Origin: Onchidella celtica
Lineage: Eukaryota; Mollusca; Gastropoda; Systellommatophora; Onchidiidae
Length of the DNA: 64,000 nt
Reading direction: 5' to 3'
NCBI GenBank assembly: GCA_963931925.1
Contig: OZ007575.1
Location: 39,700,846 to 39,764,845, forward strand
The notes under the pieces were generated by a model that was not told the DNA's origin, searched no databases, and was given only the letters and a program-made list of their open reading frames with translations. This document shows, piece after piece, positions 42,267-54,100 of the stretch. The translations under genes were made by a program, and so were the position numbers. Position 1 is the stretch's first letter. Every line of letters begins with the position of its first letter.

Positions 42267-45200
42267 TTTGACTGACAGCTTCTCTCGTGGCTTATTCTAC
42301 CAATGTTTGACCCGAGAGTGCGATGGCAGTGATTGCAGGTCAGTCTTTTGGGTTCACTTTGGCGAGTGTTTTCATTCCGCCTCTGTCGTTTTGTCAGGTA
42401 GGTTTCTTTTGCCTTGAAGTCTATTGCGAGCGTGCCACTGCGCAATTTTTGTCTCCATCTGCTTCGATCATTTGCAAGGTTCTCCCATTCATTGGGGTCG
42501 ATGTTGAATGCTTTCATCGTGACCTTGCAAGTGTCTTTGAATCGCAGATGTGGCCTACCTCTGGGTCGGTTGCCAGTAGCAAGTTCCCCGTAGCGAATTT
42601 GTCTGGGGATGCGATCATTTTCCATACGGTGGAGATGTCCAAGCCACCGCAGTCTTTTTTTGCCTAGGAGAGCCTGAGTTGATGGAATGTTGGCTCGGCT
42701 CAGAACTTCGATATTTGAGATCCTGTCTTGCCACTTGATCTTGAGAATTTTGCGTAGGCAGCGCAGGTGGAAGGAGTTGAGGGATCTTTCATGTTTGGAG
42801 TAGGTGGTCCATGTCTCTGAGCCATACAGCAGGGTGCTTAGGACGCAAGTTTGGTACACGAGTACCTTTGTTTTGATGGTCAGCTTGCTATTGTTCCACA
42901 CCCTTTTTGAGAGTTTGCCAAAAGCTGTGGCCGCCTTTCCTATTCTGGCATTTATTTCAGTTGTTATGTCTGTGCTACCACTGATGGTTGAGCCTAGGTA
43001 GCAGAATTTTCCCACTTGCTCCAGAGGAGAGCCATTCAGCATGATTGGGTTGGGGTTTCTCAAGCCTTGTGTCAAAACTACAGTTTTTGAGACACTGATC
43101 CTTAGCATGAATTTGTCACAGGCTTTGGCAATGCTATTGATGAGAGCCTGGAGCGTGGTTTCATCGTGGGCCACGATTGCAGCATCATCTGCGAAGAGGA
43201 GCTCTTGTAACATAATATGCTCTGTACGAGATTTTGCTTTTAGTCTGGCAACATTAAAAATGGAGCCGTCCACTCTGGTGTTAATAAGTACTCCACCTGA
43301 ACATTGACCAAAGGCATTCTTGAGTAGGGCTGCAAAATATATACCAAATAAGGTAGGAGCAAGAACACATCCCTGCTTCACACCGCTGTTTACAGCAAAT
43401 GAATTGGATGTGCAGCCTTCAAAGTTGACACATGCCCTCATGTCAGTGTGGAAGGATGCAATAAGTTTTAGCAATGTTGGTGGACAGCCTATGGATTTAA
43501 GGACTGCATACAGGCCAGATCGGCTTACGGTGTCGAAAGCCTTTGTTAGGTCCACAAAGCATGTTATAAGCGGCCTGTTTTGTTCTTTACATTTTTCTTG
43601 GATTTGCCGAAGTGCAAATATCATGTCAATAGTTGATCGTTTGCTTCGAAAGCCACATTGTGTTTCTGGTAAGACTTTTTCCGCCAGTTGTTGAAGGCGG
43701 CAGAGGATGACGCGAGCAAAAGCCTTTCCAGTAATGCTGAGGAGGGATATGCCTCGATAGTTGTTGCAGTCGCCTTTGTCTCCTTTGTTCTTGTAAAGTG
43801 TGACAATTTTGGCGTCTCTCATATCATGTGGTATCACGCCTTCTTTCCAACACTGCAGTAACAGATTATACAGGTGTGGTAATAGTGGGCCTTTTAGGTC
43901 TTTTAATACCTCTGCAGGAATGTTGTCACTTCCTGTGGCTTTTCCAGCAGACAGGTGGTCGATTGCATTGGAAAGCTCGACTAAGGAAGGTTCAGCGTCA
44001 AGTTCGGCCATTATTGGCAGTTTTTGGAGGTGTTCCTCAAAATCTGGTGGAATATTTTTCTCAGTTGAATACAACAGAGAGTAATGCTCTACCCACCTAT
44101 TCAGTTGTTCATTTTTATCTGTGATGGGTTCACCATTTACAGACTTAAGTGGGGTGCTTTTGGTGATGATTGGCCCAAGAGCTACTTTCATCTGACTAAA
44201 GGCGGTTTTCATATCTCCCTTTTCATTTGCCTCTTGTATGCTGTTACACAAGTCTGTCCAGTATTTGTTGGCGCAACGTCTTACCTCCAGCTGAAGTTTA
44301 GCTTTTGCATTTTTCAAACAAGTTTTTGTACTCTGATTGCAATTTTTGTTATACTCATTGAAAGCAGATTTCTTTTGCTCAATGAGAGGTAGGAGAATTT
44401 CGCTGTTCTGGGCTACCCAGTCGTTGTTTGAAACTTTATGCTGTCCAAAAGACTTGATGGCACAGTCATGAATTTTTGAACTGAGAGTGTTCCATGTTTC
44501 ATCTACCGAGTCACATTGGCTGACATTATCCATGCTTTCAGCAAATAACTTTTCAAATGACTTTCTATTTGATTCATCTCTGATTGCTGTTACATTGATC
44601 TTAGGGATTGAAGGGGCTTTTGATCTGTATATTTTCTTGGCCGAAATTTTGATTTTGCTGACTACCAGTGCATGGTCGGTGTCACAGTCAGCACTGTGGA
44701 GGGAACGAGTTATTTTTATACAGCCCAAACTCTTCCTCCTTGAGAGAATAAGATCTAATTGATGCCAATGGCCAGACCTGGGATGGCGCCATGATGTTCT
44801 TTGGCATCTCTTAAGGTCAAAGTACGTGTTTGTAACACATAATGAGTTTACGGAGCATAGCTCCAGAAGGCGCTGCCCGTTTTCGTTGATGTTGCCAATG
44901 CCGAAGTGCCCAATGCACTTTGGCCATGCGGAGTGATCTGCTCCCACTCGAGCGTTAAAGTCACCCAGAATTAGCAGGCCTTCGGTGAGAGGGATGTTGT
45001 GGAGAGTCCTCTGCAATGCCTCGTAGAAAATGTCTTTGGTTTCGTCAGAGGAGGTAAGTGTTGGGGCATAGACACAGATAATGTTGGTAAAACCAGACCG
45101 GGTGTTCAGTCTGAGTGTCATGATGCGTTCTGACACTCCAATTGGAGTTGCGATCGAATTGATAAGGGAGTTTTTTACGGCGAAGCCCACGCCGTGGATT

Positions 45201-45304
45201 CTCGGCTGTTCGCTGCTAAGGCCCTGCCAGAAGAAGGTGTAGTTTTCTTCTTTGACTGACCCGGAGTCGGGAAGTCGAGTTTCTTGAAGGGCAGCGATGT
45301 AAGT
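42263..45304 (-). mobile_element. LINE with endonuclease-reverse transcriptase ORF, in frame with gag
   Basis: About 1,010 residues: an apurinic-type endonuclease beginning at AALQETRLPDSG (its first strands are missing), with ILGDFNARVGADHSAWP and DTDHALVVSKI; a reverse transcriptase with GFRSKRSTIDMIFALRQI, SGVKQGCVLAPTLFGI and the intact LLFADDAAIVAH box; a thumb with LLYGSETW; and a C-terminal zinc-finger-like CNHCHRTLGSN with HERSC before TGA at 42263-42265. The ORF has no stop or frameshift. The clade is uncertain; it is the common invertebrate EN-RT type with LQETR and GDFN motifs. Confidence 0.88.
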
Positions 45305-46243
45305 GGAGCCAAGAGAATACAGTTCATACGATGTCTCATCAGTAAATGACGATGGCTGATCCAAACCTTGATCAAGTTGGTGTTGTCTGAAGGTTGTTGC
45401 TGTAGATCTAGGCCTGGAGTTAGATGTATTGTTCAGAGTGGCTGAACCCTGTTTAGGGGAATGTTTAGGTTTAGACCCCAATCTACTTACTCTCTTAATA
45501 TGTCCTCGTTTGCCACAGGTATGACATACATCATCACGAAACTTACAGAATTGTCTCTTATGGTTGTCCCCACAAATTTTACAAGATGAGTAAGAACGAG
45601 AAGTAGTTGTAGGTCTACTAGTAGGCTGAGCATTGAATTTAGAAGACTTCGTGAAGTTGATTGACGAAGCTGAATTGGAAGGATCGGCTGAAGGTTTATT
45701 TTCAAAAGAACGAACACCTTTGTTGGAATCCATCATGAAGTGAGCCAGTGACATTGCCTTGGATGAGGTTAGATTATCTTCTTGGAGGAGTTTACGTTGT
45801 ATGGGACCATCATTTACACCCATAACAAATCTGTCCAGTAATCTTTCATTAAGCGAGTCGCCGAACTGGCAAAATTCAGTCAATTTTTTTAAGGCAACAA
45901 AAAAGTCTTGAACTGATTCATTATGGTATCTGATCCTTTCTTCAAATTGTTTCCGTTGGACAAACTTAGGTGGAGTAGGATTGAAGTGGTTTGTTAACAG
46001 GTTGCAAAGTTCTGAGTAAGTTTTGTCTCTTGCACTTTGAGGGAAACACAGATCTTTAATAATGCGGAAAGTCGAGGGACCCACTACAGTGAGTAGGATA
46101 GCACGTTGTTTAGAAACATCTGTGACATTATTAGCCTCAAAGTAGAAATTGAGACGTTCTTGGTATTCAACAAACGGAGTGTCTGAAGAGTATGGCTCAA
46201 GATTGCCAAACAGCATGGTCGAAGCAGACGATGTCGATGTCAT
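45305..46243 (-). CDS. Gypsy gag (capsid and zinc knuckle), truncated by LINE insertion
   Basis: Starts at the ATG giving MTSTSSASTMLFGNLEPY. Capsid-like region includes FVEYQERLNFYFEANNV, LLTNHFNPTPPKFVQRKQF and a coiled segment. A CCHC-type knuckle region follows (CKICGDNHKRQFCKFRDDVC, HTCGKRGHIKRV). The frame then runs into YELYSLGS, where LINE protein begins. Gag normally binds and packages element RNA. An upstream in-frame extension into the LTR is unlikely to be used. Confidence 0.88.
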
Positions 46244-46267
46244 GGCCAGTCTAGAGCTCGTCGCCAA

Positions 46268-46485
46268 ATGTTGTATCTTGTGCAGGACACAGAACTTCAG
46301 AATGAAAGAACTCAAAAACACGTGTGTACTGACTTGGCATCTTTTTAATCACCTCCCAAAACCGTCGTTGCATCAGAAACATTTGCCTACTCACCACGGA
46401 ATGTGTAAAGGAACATAACTCCACAGTTAAGAATACAACATCTCTAAAATGAGTTAAGTCCCCTGATCTGATCTGATACATTACA
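46268..46485 (-). repeat. 5' LTR of the Gypsy element
   Basis: Starts and ends TG...CA when read on the plus strand. Nearly identical to 38219-38435, including tgttgtatcttgtgcaggac at one edge and ctgatctgatctgatacatt near the other. Confidence 0.95.
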
Positions 46486-47244
46486 GTCACATTTTAATGA
46501 AAGGAGTGTCAGTACGTAAGAAACCCCTTAGTTTTCTTAAAAATGCAATGAGTTATTTTTGTTTGTTGCTTTGTTTTTGTTGTTGTTTTCTTTATAAACT
46601 CGACACTCCTGTTTCTAAGTGTGTTGGATTCTTTCACAGGCACCATACAGCGAAGGCAGCCTATGTAGCAAACTACAAGCTGGACAACACGTACGTAGCT
46701 GTTGCAAGAACAGCTGGAGGCAAAATCATAGATTTTCACCTTCAGGGCTATCATGGATGGTGTCCTACCCCACCCACAGAATCTACATAGTATATTTGCT
46801 CTCCAAATTAAAATTCTGATGTTGCAAATAATGTTCTGCACTTACTTAAATAATACGTGACTTATTACTTTGTCACATGGATTCTGAAATGCCGCTCTTG
46901 ATACTATTCCTTCTTGATATGATTCGAGGGAGTGGGCTACGTGTGAGTGGGTATGTTTTGGTGGGGGGGGGGGGGGGGGCTACAATATTTGCATAATTGT
47001 AATTTGCCTAATAAAGCTAGATGACACTCAGCAGAAGGATATATTAGCGAAGGAAAACACCTTTTGCGTGCCATTTAATAACAGATAAAGTCACTAGAAA
47101 TACACACAGAAAGTATACATGTACTTTGTATACGGAAGATAACATATAGTTCGGATTAGTATTAATTTTCATTACACTCAGGGTCAGCTGGCCTTAGCTC
47201 TTTCCTTATTCTGTAGGACGATAAAAACGATGCAGCCCACTCAC
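46486..47244 (-). other. Intron between Gypsy and first MNNL exon
   Basis: Ordinary intron DNA with a run of about 17 G near 46962-46978. Small ORFs on both strands lack family resemblance. Confidence 0.55.
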
Positions 47245-47426
47245 TGTGTATCATTTCCCAAACAAATGTGGAAGACATGTTGACAAGAATCACATTCGTC
47301 ACTAGAAGAAAACCAGCTCCATCCTGATGAATCACAGCACTGGTTGCCTCTCTTTCTGCCTTCAGCATTATTGAAACTCAGTAGACGGAGTTCAACCTCG
47401 CCCTCGCCCTGGCTGGTTGGGCACAG
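47245..47426 (-). CDS. Exon: first half of MNNL domain of the DSL gene
   Basis: Encodes 60 residues plus two bases. The reading GEGEVELRLLSFNN followed by GNQCC and ending in HVFHICLGNDT matches the start of the Notch-ligand N-terminal (MNNL) domain, where an F-E-L strand is followed by a Cys pair and an F-x-x-C-L motif. The acceptor is a cttggcag context and the donor is gtgagt. The two trailing bases CA are completed by G from the next exon to give Gln. The frame is open upstream to an ATG at 47447, but that start gives no signal peptide, so I treat this as an internal exon in phase 0. Confidence 0.85.
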
Positions 47427-47682
47427 CTGCCAAGATAAAGAGAACATGATGATTCATTCATACCGATGGCGATTTCAATGAGGATGATCAATGATCATAC
47501 TATGTGAATGATGCCAAATCAACCATGAGGCATTGTTGGTCAACATAGAGACATTTCGGTTGTTATTCACTGGCACGGCTGAACGCTGTAAAATGATTGC
47601 TAGAGATTGTGATGCCAATTATCCCTTCTTAATCTTGGTAGACGAGTGTTAAAATGTAGCTCACCAGGTTATAACTAACTAT

Positions 47683-47805
47683 TGTGTGTGTGTGTGTGTG
47701 TGCGTGTGCGGGCGCAAAGGGGGGGGGGGGTAGGAAGAGAGAGAAAGAAAGAAAGAGGAAAAACATTTACGGAGAGCGAAAAAGAGAGACAGAAAGAGAG
47801 AAAGT
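47683..47805 (+). repeat. GT microsatellite, G run and GA-rich tract
   Basis: About 28 bases of GT, then a run of about 12 G (near 47719), then GAAA/GAGA-rich sequence. The ORFs crossing it are composition artefacts. Confidence 0.95.
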
Positions 47806-47974
47806 CAGCGATGGCTGGAACTATAACAATCAAACCGTTAATAAAGACTACCAAGCTTTACTCTTTACTTCAGAACAACAGTGTGTTCCATCCAAAAAGT
47901 TGTTTTTGTCAGCCTTGTCGGCGTCAAGTTCAATGTAACATTATCAAAGATCTGGCGAAATGACAATTTCACCA

Positions 47975-48150
47975 CTGTTGTATGATCGGCCAGACCGGGG
48001 CTACCGTGGGAGAACAGGGATGATGTTGGTCGAGTGGCCCTTGTGTCGAGAGCTTAACAGCAACGCTACCTTTTTCGGGCGGAAGTTGTAATTCTAACCT
48101 CCGTCTATGAGCTACAGCGTTAACTACCGTACTACACCATCTGCTACGCT
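47975..48150 (-). mobile_element. SINE-like tRNA-related sequence
   Basis: On the minus strand tggtgtagtacggtagttaa resembles a box A region and ggaggttagaattacaac a diverged box B about 45 bases on. Body and ends are not defined. Confidence 0.35.
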
Positions 48151-50883
48151 GGTGATTTCTGTAGAACATGTTCAAAAACTGAACACGAAAAAGAAAGAAG
48201 AGAAATTAAAAATAGATATATTATGTTAACTGAACTAATGAGGGAGAATGAGAAAAACCAATCTTGTACTTCTCAATGAAGATTTTGTTCTAAAATTTCT
48301 AGTTCCATCAAATCTGTAGCTTAACATGAACTACGATAAACTATTTTTTTTTTTTTTTTGCCCATAAGCTGCTGTTATCGTTGCTGGCGATGATTCTGGG
48401 TTCATAAATACTCACGCTTAAGCTTGACCCTGAAGTTCATGGTCTATCTATCGTCCCTAGCCTCAGTGGAAAGTCCATCAACATGGTGTTCCACTGGATA
48501 TAAGCTTATATTGCATTTCAAACAGCTATTTTAATTTTTGTTTTCCCTTTTCTTGGAGTATTCATGTTTTCGTCCTAGCAACATCTACAGTTTATATTCT
48601 GAAGTAAAGAATAAAGAAAACAAAGCAGCCATTTGGCTTAAGCTTGGGATGATCAGGGCTCTCTGGCCACACATAAAGATGAAAAAATGACATGTTCATG
48701 AGTGTAAACCCTGCTGCTGAATGTTTATAACTGTCGTAAAAAGTTGTCCAGCTCACTAGTGGAGATTTTTTTCGAAGCTTACATTACTGATATCGTATTT
48801 CAAGACATTATGCAAATTATTCATTTCTTCTGCCTGTACTTGAAAATTTAGTTTCGGTGCATCTGGCCTTTCCGCACTGCTCATAATTATACATATCAGC
48901 CTTTTGTTGTCATGTGGAAGTCCATCCCTCCCGTTTTTCTTAAGTATCATGACTGCCACCCATAATTATTTGCCGGCAAGGTACTTGACTGAAATTCCAA
49001 AATCCACTAACAAATAGAAAACAAACAAAATTTATCATGCAAATGATCGCTACCGTAAATGTTCATTGTACAGTATTTGGATTTCACTACCAATAATAGT
49101 ACCATAGATAGTTTATTTCTCTCTGACCTCTCCTATGATTATATGAGTGGAGAGTGGGATAAGCTACATTAATCCCCCCCCCCCACCCCCCAAAAAAACT
49201 TGTCCTTTGTTAAGAGACGTGAGAACTGTCTCTTCAGTCCCACCTCCCGTGACTCTGGTGATGGGCCAATATTGTTTTCATCTGGGTAATGGTGGTAGTC
49301 GCGCCCTTTGTTTAGTTGTTCAGTTACCATCGGCCTAGCCCTGAAATGCGAGGCAGGTGCACCAATGGGGTTGGTGTCAGCCAGAAAGTCAAACTTGACA
49401 CCATCATGTGGCTGCAGTACTATATCGCCATTAGTTGCAGCATGACTGTAGTGTGTGCACTTCAAAGTCAAGGACATGCTCAGACTGTTGGTAGTCTACT
49501 AGCGGTACTGCTACTACTGGTTAAGTCCACTTTTTTTTTTTTTTTTAGATAATGGAGTGGTGCAGGATGGCACACGGATGTTGATGTGAGTGGCGCTGAC
49601 GGGTGTGATGATGGTGTTGGAGAAAGTAGCTGAGAAAGAGCATTGCGTTGATAGAGATTTACAAACCTTTACATTTCACTATTATGTTATGACGTGACAA
49701 ACGGTTCAGATTATTTTGTTCCAGGCCTGCAGGCCTAAAGACGCAAATGATAATTTTTAAAAATCAACGCTGTGCGCACACACAAAAGTGTTTGGAAACA
49801 CCAGGAAAAATTGAAAATAAAAATAAACTTTCCCAAGCCTTTTTGTCATTGGTGTAAAGACAATGGAACCAATTATTATTCCTAATTCAGCTCGCCAAAA
49901 TTAAATATTCCAGTCTAAAGTGTGACGTTTAAAATTGGACAATTCCTGTCTTGCATCAGATTACGCCATGTGGTCACAATAATAACATGGAAAAAAAATT
50001 ACCTCATGCCGAGTTTCCTTATATGAATGGAAAGTCTGATTCATATTAAATTTTTGCGCCGGCTAAATTGTGTTGAGGCTGAAACATGTTTTTCCACCCA
50101 GGCGAAACAAACGAATACTATAACCTATTATAATATTGGGGCGACCAGAAATGATAAATTGAAAATGAGTTGGGTTTGTTCACTCGTGTGTTAGTTTCGA
50201 CTGAGAGCGTTTCTCTCTACTCCCAAGTCAAGCCCTTGTAATCTTCTCACTTTTATTCGTTCTCCGGCCGTGCTTGTCACTGTCAACAAATCCATTAGCA
50301 ATGATATTGTACGGTAAATTTATGATTGTAGTACTGCAAAAGATAAGTTTGCAGGAAATAATTTTATAGTATTTATTATGATAAAGATGATGTATTTGCA
50401 TTTCAGCGGGTCTCTGTCTGTTTTCACTTGTTCTATTTCTGTTCAGAACAAAAATGCGCCAGATTATTAAATACAAACAATCTCTGATACTTTGCCTAAT
50501 AGGCCACAGATTTGGTTCGTTACCGGAGAATTGAGTCAATGCGCGCCTGTGCCACCCCAGATAGAAAGGTGTGAATGGGGTTAATAGAGAAATGAACATA
50601 TGAACGCTGACGGCCCCATTTACAAATGTTTTGAATCGGAAATCGGAAGTAGCTGCATTTGCTCCGTAAAGAATAAAAATGTAAACACATACCACATGGG
50701 ACCTCCTGAGAATGTCGAAGGGTGTGGGAAGCAGGCTTTTTGTCTGGTTCTGTATTAGGATCAAGACAAATATAGGCCATGGTGACATACAGATTTCACT
50801 GGAGAATTGAATCTCGAAGGCGCATTCCAAACAACAATAAGGGAGGGTCTGTAAGATGTATCTGATAGCCTAAGTAGACGGTT

Positions 50884-51130
50884 TGAGTTTGGCTTTAACG
50901 GTGCGTCGGCGCGATAACGGCCATTTTGCGCTTCTCCCGGTTTGTTCGTTATCTCTCTTTGGGCTAGCTTTCAGCCCTCAGATGCCTATAGGTAAGATCT
51001 GATAAAAGTGAAGTTAAAGATCTAACGGGCAAAAAGAGGCCTCTATTAAAAATCTGGCGGGAAAAGGCCCAGACTGTAAAGTATGTCTATGAATTTTATG
51101 AATACGATAAAAGTCTGTTAAATCTACAAC
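50884..51130 (-). mobile_element. 5'-truncated Jockey-like 3' end
   Basis: Inverted copy of 23582-23880: shared blocks gggctagctttcag, cagataaaagtgaagttaaa (with one change here) and atgtctatgaat. It represents the last about 250 bases of the Jockey-like element in the opposite direction. Confidence 0.8.
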
Positions 51131-54100
51131 AGAACACGGTACTTTTCATCCGTCCTCTGCACTTTAATTTAACAACATTCCTTCTGGTAGACGATAAGGC
51201 AGCGGGCATATTGAAAGAAATGGTTTGGCGGCTGCATTTTCGGATAAAAAATTTTTTTTTAAATGCACTCGACGGCATTGATTTAATGCTGTTTTCAGTT
51301 GCTCTTACACGTATTGTCCTTCATTACAATGCGCCATTCTGAGAGTATTTGAATGTAGATAAATGCAAATAGTATTTTTCGTGATTGATCGCCCCCCCCC
51401 CCCCCGGACACACACAAACGCTCATGCAAACTTTTTTTTCCCCCTAAACTACTACTGTCTGCCGCCCGCCGGCCTGTCCTTTTCCTGATGTAGTAGTTGT
51501 CTGCAAATGATTTCAACATTCAGTTAATAGCGTGTCGATTCACTAGATGTGTCAAGTAATGCAAACCAACTGACATATATTTCAAACAACAGTAAGCGAG
51601 GCGGAAAGGGCAAAAGCCCGCCAGGAAGTCATTGTGCCACCAGAGACACAACTTCCCTCTTGCGTCTTGTCTTTTTCTTTTTGTCGTTACCCTTGCAGGC
51701 ACAGTGTCCTGCAAGTGCCGCCTTGTTTGCCTATGTTTACACATTTCGCAAAATGGAGCAGCTGTGGAGAACATAGCAAAGGTTGACCGTGTCTAAGATA
51801 AATCTTACATCTCCAAATATTTTTGCGATAGGAAGGGCATCTAATATTGTAATAACAACAGTTGGCAACATCTTGGTGTAATGCATACATACTTTTTTCT
51901 GGTTGCTGTTGCAGATTGGCATAAATGTAGGAGTAAAAGAATGACTGAAGTAAAAAGCTATAAAACTAATGTATATTAGTACTGCACACTGAAAATGAGA
52001 ATTTCCCGAGAAGAAAAACAACAACTGATACAGACATGGGGGGGGGGGGGGAGAACTGTAAACTCATTCATGTCTGATCGCACACCATCAAAGGTTGTTT
52101 AACAAAGATTAAGAATGTTTAACGCCCATAAAATAATGTACCTAGTAGAATGAAACACGGCAAATTTGTTGCAAGAATACCAGCAGATTTTTGTTGTTGT
52201 TGTTTAAATCAGATTTGAGGCGGTTCGGCCAGCTTTTCCTGTCGAAGCATCTCTCCTTCGGACTGCACACTGCAAACTAATGGTGTCCTCGGGAAACATG
52301 AAGCCGCTAGAGCAGATGTCTGAATTACTTGTGTCTGAAAAAGTGCCGGAGGAGCCTGTCTACCTGTGTACTTATTTACCAACGCTACCATGCGAGGCAA
52401 ATTCATTGGGAATGATGCAATTCCTGCGGTTAAGTCACAGTTTGTCACCAAGAAACAAACTCACCAGCGGCCAGTTTTTTTTGTTGTTGTTTTTTTTATC
52501 GAACTGAAGGGTATCCAACCTACCTGCCCATTGAGTTCCAATATCTTCCAAGAAGAGCACTATTAGAAGGCGTCAGTAGGTCACTATACAAAAGTACCTG
52601 TTTCAAAAGAAACATTCTTCCGGCTACCACCTCCCTCCTCCCTTTTTCCCCTAAAAAAGAAAAAACTCAAGCTTTTTTAAAACACTTCTGAGTTGAGCTT
52701 GACAAACCAGTTAGTAAAGCACACATGGTGTATTTTCTTATCTTGCCGTTTTCAAGAGCCATGTGCACTGAAAGTGAAAAAAAAATACAAATTAACTCCG
52801 GCCTGTTCTTTACTAAAGTGCATAGTCCATCATCTCTGTTCTATTACTCAACACAATGACTAACTTGAGACAGATACTTATTGCTTATCCGCCAGTTGTG
52901 TCATGCCATCTTTAGTGTGATTTAACAAATAATCTTCACTATCAGGTGTAGCCTATAGGGCCACAAAACTTCGGCGATAAATCAATGTTTTGCAGCCGTG
53001 GTGGTATTTGACGAAATAAATCGGCGTTTTCTATTAAAACCTGGCTGTTACAATGTAAGTGTCAAAAGAATCTGCAGAGTTCTGTATACGTCCTTCCAGA
53101 AAAATATTTTCTGTTATTGAGCTAACATAATTATGAATTTCACTAAGGAGACAGTGAGATAACAGCATTTTTTATTTTTAAAAAAAGGGGAGGGGGGGGG
53201 GCAACACAGTATGTATGCCTGTACAACCGGGTTATAAACCTGGATCTTTTTAATTGTAGTGAGTAACTTGTTTCCTTCATTTGCCAGTCCTCCGTCCCAA
53301 ACAGACGAATCTAACGCTTGAGCACAGTGAGTAAAAGACTCATGCCATTGCAATATCGGTCACATGGTTGGACAAAATAAATCTTTTGAATTTCGTCTAG
53401 GATGCCACCTGAAATATCGTGCCTGACATCAGACAAAAAAGCCAGTGATAAAATCTGACAGAAACTAAAGCTTTTGAGTTCGCTGTCATTTGGAGTTCCA
53501 TCCACGGTGTCCATGGCGACTCTCACTCTCCCATCCCCCGAAAAGGGAGAAGGAAGCAGTTCCATAACAGGTTATTCTGGCCAAGTTCGCGAGCTAGAAA
53601 CTGACAGCACACTTTTTATTGAACCTGATCACCTTAGGGGAGTTTTTGATGCTGTGTTACCAAAGACCTACCACATGCTATCCGTAACAATAATGCTAAC
53701 TAATTAAAAAAAAAAAAAAAACCTGCGATAATTATGCACAATTAACTGGTGCATGAAGTAGAAACAAGGTTTAATGTTGACCCTGATGTGGATTCGCGTA
53801 CCAGGTTCTAAATCCACGTGCTGTTACAATGTTGGCCTGCGATTTTAGTATTTTAGTACTAGAGCAACAACAAATGAACAAATAATTAAAAGTGCATTTA
53901 TTGGAGCCCTTTGGCCATTCTATTTTAATTCTTAAGTTTTTTTTGGGTGCGTGTTTTTTTTTTTGTTTGCTTGTTTGTTTTTTTATCCTTACTTTATGCG
54001 CATTTACACTACGTATTTGTCTTTGTATTTGTAAAAATGTAATATTTTAAGATTTTCTTTGCTACAGTAAATATGAACTTTTCTCATTAAATTTATTTAT

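Larger units (their letters stand above)
38219..46485 (-). mobile_element. Ty3/Gypsy LTR retrotransposon with a nested LINE
   Basis: Two direct LTRs of 217-218 bp bound the element. The flanking 5-mers are gccac (38214-38218) and gtcac (46486-46490), a target duplication with one mismatch. On the minus strand the order is 5' LTR, gag, inserted LINE, protease-RT-RNase H, integrase, polypurine tract, 3' LTR. No env ORF is seen. The LTRs differ at only a few positions, so the insertion is fairly young, yet the pol is broken by a frameshift and an altered RT motif. It lies in the intron between the two MNNL exons, same strand as the gene. Confidence 0.95.
2281..47426 (-). other. Gene model: MNNL-DSL-EGF(10) head fused to giant SGEGE-repeat protein
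   Basis: Fourteen exons were chained by hand on the minus strand: 47245-47426, 37552-37681, 34898-35052, 34427-34563, 33907-34029, 31382-31548, 29789-29963, 25614-25727, 25178-25291, 19314-19427, 18657-18836, 17608-17778, 15655-15716 and 2281-14709. Every junction keeps phase, all acceptors are AG, and donors are GT except one GC. The sum is 14,253 nt, or 4,750 residues plus stop. Residues 1-155 are MNNL, 165-208 DSL, about 209-605 ten EGF repeats, 782-3300 acidic SG repeats, 3674-4063 Thr-rich 31-residue repeats, then a basic tail. A signal-peptide exon must lie upstream and was not found. The head is that of Notch ligands, which normally have a transmembrane anchor; none is visible here. 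The joining of head and tail rests on phase and one linker exon, so transcript evidence would settle it. Confidence 0.8.
47427..50883. other. Region upstream of the first recognised exon, no gene found
   Basis: Expected to be an upstream intron or 5' flank of the minus-strand gene. Holds a GT and GA repeat (47683-47805), a SINE-like sequence (47975-48150), and poly-T and poly-C runs near 48342 and 49168. I looked on the minus strand for a signal peptide ending in phase 0 at a GT donor and found none convincing. Confidence 0.5.

Noticed and set aside
47427..47447. ATG at 47447 as the start of the Notch-ligand-type protein
   Set aside because: It would give MFSLSWQ without a signal peptide, and an acceptor at the exon edge fits the family better.
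49169..49477. 102-codon minus-strand ORF
   Set aside because: No family resemblance, and it overlaps a poly-C run at its end.
53311..53707. Overlapping ORFs on both strands around 53.3-53.7 kb
   Set aside because: No recognisable domain, no splice or start context, and chance length for this composition.
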